Source: Desulfobacter hydrogenophilus
GTDB taxonomy: Bacteria; Desulfobacterota; Desulfobacteria; Desulfobacterales; Desulfobacteraceae
DNA: 64,000 nucleotides
Direction: 5' to 3'
NCBI RefSeq assembly: GCF_004319545.1
Contig: NZ_CP036313.1
Location: forward strand, 1,251,501 to 1,315,500
A program made the translations under genes and the position numbers. Numbering within the stretch: position 1 is the first letter of the stretch; each line of letters opens with the position of its first letter. The notes beneath the pieces were generated by a model. The model was given only the letters and a program-made list of their open reading frames with translations. It did no database searches and was not told the DNA's origin. Positions 61,303 to 64,000 of the stretch are shown here, piece after piece.

Positions 61303-64000
61303 TTATGAAACCGGATTGTGACCGCCGGGGTTAAGAATGGGGATTAAATACCGACCAGTGTAGCTGCCGGAATCTTTAACCACATCCTCCGGCGGCCCTG
61401 CTGCCACAATCCTGCCCCCGCCGCTGCCGCCCTCGGGACCAATGTCCAGAATCCAGTCTGCTGTCTTAATTACATCCAGGTTATGCTCAATGATAACCAC
61501 GGTATTACCGGCATGGGTGAGTCGCTGGAGTACCTGCAGCAGCATGCGGATGTCCTGGAAGTGCAGCCCGGTGGTGGGCTCGTCCAAAATATAAAGGGTG
61601 TCACCGGTGTCCTTTCTGGCAAGCTCCCGGGCCAGTTTAATCCGCTGGGCTTCGCCGCCGGACAAAGTGGTGGCGGCCTGGCCCAGTTTAATATAGGAGA
61701 GCCCCACATCCACCAGCGTATCCAGAATTCGGGTAATCTTGGTATGGGCGTCAAACAGTTCCCTGGCCTGTACTACGGACAGATCCAACACATCGGAAAT
61801 GGAGTGGTCCTTGTACTTGATCTCCAGGGTGGATTTATTGAACCGTTTGCCGTGGCATACGTCACAGGGCACAAATACGTCAGCCAAAAAGTGCATCTCC
61901 ACCTTGATGTATCCGTCCCCATGGCAGGCCTCGCAGCGGCCGCCCTTGACATTAAAGGAATACCGTCCTTTTTTATACCCCCGGGACTGGGATTCCGGCA
62001 GCATGGCAAACAGATCCCGGATGGGGTCAAACAGCTTGGTATATGTGGCAGGATTGCTGCGCGGGGTCCGACCGATGGGTTTCTGGTCTATGTTGATGAT
62101 CTTGTTGATATGGGACAGTCCGGTGATCTTTTTGTGTTTTCCCACGCTCATCTGGGAGCCGTGCAGTTTTACCGCCAGGGCCGGATAGAGAATCTGGTTG
62201 ATCAGGGTGGATTTACCTGCCCCGGACACACCGGTGACCGCCGTTAAAAGCCCCACAGGAATTTTGGCGGTGATGTCGGCCAGATTATTTTCACCTGCTC
62301 CGTGGATGGTGATCCATTTATTTCCCATGGTTTTGGGCATTCTTCGTTTTTCAGGTACGGCAATGGTTTCACGTCCGCTTAAAAATTGACCGGTGAGGGA
62401 AACCGGGTTTCTGCGAATCTGTTCAGGTGTGCCCTGGGCCACAATTTCCCCGCCCAGGTGACCGGCACCCGGGCCGATGTCCACAATCCAGTCCGAGGCC
62501 TCCATGGTCTCCTGGTCATGCTCCACAATGAGCAGGGTGTTGCCGATGTCCCGCAGGTGTTTCAGTGTGGACAGCAACTTGATGTTGTCTCTCTGGTGAA
62601 GGCCGATGGAGGGCTCATCCAAAATATAAAGCACCCCGGTCAGTTCAGACCCCACCTGGGAGGCCAGGCGGATGCGTTGGGATTCCCCGCCGGACAGTGT
62701 GGGACCGGACCTGTCCAGGGAAAGATAATCCAGGCCGACGTTCACCAGAAACCCCAGACGATCCCGAATCTCTTTGAGCAATTCGGCGGCAATGAGCTTT
62801 TTGCTGCCGGTCAGCTCAAGGGAAGAGATAAAATTATAAGCCTCTTTCACGGTCATCTCAGTGACATCCATAATGGAGTTGTCATTAATTTTGACATGCA
62901 GAATTTCATCCCGCAGCCGCCGGCCTTTGCATGCTGGGCAGATAGCCGACGTCATGAAATTGGTATAGTACTTTTTCTGGTGTTCGGACTGGGTATTTCT
63001 GTACCGGCGCATCAGGGTGTGGATCAGGCCTTCGTGGGTTCTGGAAAAACTGCCCTGGATCTTTGACGAGTTCCAGTTTACGGTCATTTGTTTGCTGTCC
63101 GAGCCATAGAGTAACAGGTCCCGCTGTTTTTTAGGCAGCTTTTTCCAGGGAATATCAAAATCAATACCCCACTGTTCCTCCATGGCCAGAAGCTGGCCCT
63201 TGCCCCAGGAATTTTCATTGTTAAACCGCGGTTTTTTGATGAAATAATTTTTCCAGGGGACCACCGCACCCTCGCGAATGGATAGATTGGTATCCGGCAC
63301 CACTTTATCCGGATCAATGGCCAAAAGGGTGCCAATTCCGTTGCAGTCCGGACACATGCCCAAAGGCGAGTTAAAGGAAAAAATCTGGGGTGTAAGTTCG
63401 GGATAGGCAATGCCGCAACAGGAGCGGGCCTCACTCATTTTCAGATCTTCTCTGCCCACCATGTGAACAATGAGTTGGCCTGCGCCCAGTTTCAAGGCCG
63501 CTTCCACCGAATCGGTAAGCCGTTTTTCAAACGCGCCTTCGGACTTTACCACCAACCGGTCAATAACCACCTCAATGTGGTGCTTTTTGTTCCGGGCCAG
63601 GGTCTGGACATTTTCAAGGTCCTGGACCACCCCGTCCACCCGGACCCTTGCATACCCCTCGCGTTTGAGGTCTTCAAGGCGCTCCCGGTGTTCACCTTTC
63701 CGGTTTTCCACAATGGGCGCTAAAATCAGGATCTTAGACCCGTCAGGCAAATCCATAATCTGGGAGACCATGGCCTGGGCATGACCCCGTCCCACCTTTT
63801 TTCCGCATTTATAGCAGTACTGGGTTCCCACCCGGGCAAAAAGCACCCGCAGGTAATCGTAAATTTCGGTGATGGTCCCCACGGTGGAGCGTGGATTTTT
63901 GGACGCGGCCTTCTGTTCAATTGCAATGGTGGGGGATAGCCCCCGGATGGTCTCGTACCGCGGTTTTTCCATCTGCCCGATGAACTGGCGGGCATAGGAG
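61303..64000 (-). CDS. uvrA: excinuclease ABC subunit A, N-terminus cut by window edge
   Basis: The frame stays open to the window edge (reading SYARQFIGQMEKP before the first Met in the window), so about 80 N-terminal residues with the first Walker A lie outside. It is the DNA-damage recognition ATPase of nucleotide excision repair. Visible parts are the zinc-binding CYKCGKK region, the first ABC signature LSGGESQRIRLASQ with ILDEPSIGLHQRD, and the second Walker A TGVSGAGKSTLI. The zinc module C-x2-C (CEACHGDGYIKVEMHF) follows, then the second signature LSGGEAQRIKLAREL with LDEPTTGLHFQD. Transcription probably ends at the terminator near 60918-60966. Confidence 0.96.
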   Translation of the reverse strand, partial: SYARQFIGQMEKPRYETIRGLSPTIAIEQKAASKNPRSTVGTITEIYDYLRVLFARVGTQYCYKCGKKVGRGHAQAMVSQIMDLPDGSKILILAPIVENRKGEHRERLEDLKREGYARVRVDGVVQDLENVQTLARNKKHHIEVVIDRLVVKSEGAFEKRLTDSVEAALKLGAGQLIVHMVGREDLKMSEARSCCGIAYPELTPQIFSFNSPLGMCPDCNGIGTLLAIDPDKVVPDTNLSIREGAVVPWKNYFIKKPRFNNENSWGKGQLLAMEEQWGIDFDIPWKKLPKKQRDLLLYGSDSKQMTVNWNSSKIQGSFSRTHEGLIHTLMRRYRNTQSEHQKKYYTNFMTSAICPACKGRRLRDEILHVKINDNSIMDVTEMTVKEAYNFISSLELTGSKKLIAAELLKEIRDRLGFLVNVGLDYLSLDRSGPTLSGGESQRIRLASQVGSELTGVLYILDEPSIGLHQRDNIKLLSTLKHLRDIGNTLLIVEHDQETMEASDWIVDIGPGAGHLGGEIVAQGTPEQIRRNPVSLTGQFLSGRETIAVPEKRRMPKTMGNKWITIHGAGENNLADITAKIPVGLLTAVTGVSGAGKSTLINQILYPALAVKLHGSQMSVGKHKKITGLSHINKIINIDQKPIGRTPRSNPATYTKLFDPIRDLFAMLPESQSRGYKKGRYSFNVKGGRCEACHGDGYIKVEMHFLADVFVPCDVCHGKRFNKSTLEIKYKDHSISDVLDLSVVQARELFDAHTKITRILDTLVDVGLSYIKLGQAATTLSGGEAQRIKLARELARKDTGDTLYILDEPTTGLHFQDIRMLLQVLQRLTHAGNTVVIIEHNLDVIKTADWILDIGPEGGSGGGRIVAAGPPEDVVKDSGSYTGRYLIPILNPGGHNPVS

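Overview
The window looks like chromosomal DNA of a marine-type Desulfobacterota bacterium, probably a Desulfobacteraceae (Desulfobacter/Desulfobacula-like) organism. This is a judgement from the overall protein style (tig-clpP-clpX-lon order, fadN-fadA beta-oxidation pair, fused receiver/PEP-binding protein, GTPase/DUF3482-DUF2868 pair, large NAD-dependent glutamate dehydrogenase). No sulfate-reduction or rRNA gene is present to prove it. Base composition is moderate by eye, with clearly AT-richer stretches at about 22.2-24.5 kb, 26.3-28.3 kb and 44.8-46.7 kb.

Layout. 0-7 kb (minus strand): an operon of a YcaO-TPR protein, a CoA-transferase/GNAT fusion and a Gfo/Idh/MocA oxidoreductase (cut by the window start), preceded by pepA-mutY. 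7.3-10.2 kb: leuB, a tRNA-Val/tRNA-Asp pair, and rho. 10.2-16 kb (minus): the protein quality-control cluster tig-clpP-clpX-lon. 16.3-21.3 kb: tRNA-Pro, a Fic-like protein with a degenerate active-site motif, and a pstSCAB phosphate-uptake operon with a Pho box.

22-28.4 kb is the accessory region. It holds tRNA-derived T-arm fragments, a CsgG/FlgO-like secreted protein with a small membrane protein, a frameshifted transposase, an RluA-type pseudouridine synthase, and a serine-recombinase remnant split by a complete IS4-family element with an identifiable 7-bp target duplication. It ends at an intact tRNA-Thr. 28.5-36.5 kb: the DUF3482 GTPase/DUF2868 membrane pair, a hybrid sensor kinase, a hexapeptide acyltransferase and an alpha/alpha-toroid protein. 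36.9-40.7 kb: fadN-fadA. 40.8-44.8 kb (minus): corA, a large MscS-type channel and a ThiS/MoaD-like carrier protein. 44.8-49.5 kb: an orphan membrane protein, a decayed HipA/YjjJ-type kinase gene, yaeQ, dbpA and a REP-associated tyrosine transposase with flanking inverted repeats.

49.8-58.1 kb is a nitrogen/carbon node: a receiver-like PEP/pyruvate-binding protein, gdhA, a GAF-LuxR regulator and a 1051-residue NAD-glutamate dehydrogenase, all on the plus strand. 58.2-64 kb: a GAF protein, a processive-type glycosyltransferase with a tandem-repeat leader, and uvrA (cut by the window end).

The best leads for something undescribed are a roughly 90-bp element present three times (two copies sit just upstream of pepA and fadN in the gene's own orientation), the YcaO-TPR operon, the receiver/PEP-binding plus dual-GDH cluster, and the Fic-like protein that lacks the catalytic histidine. 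I found no CRISPR array and no complete phage.
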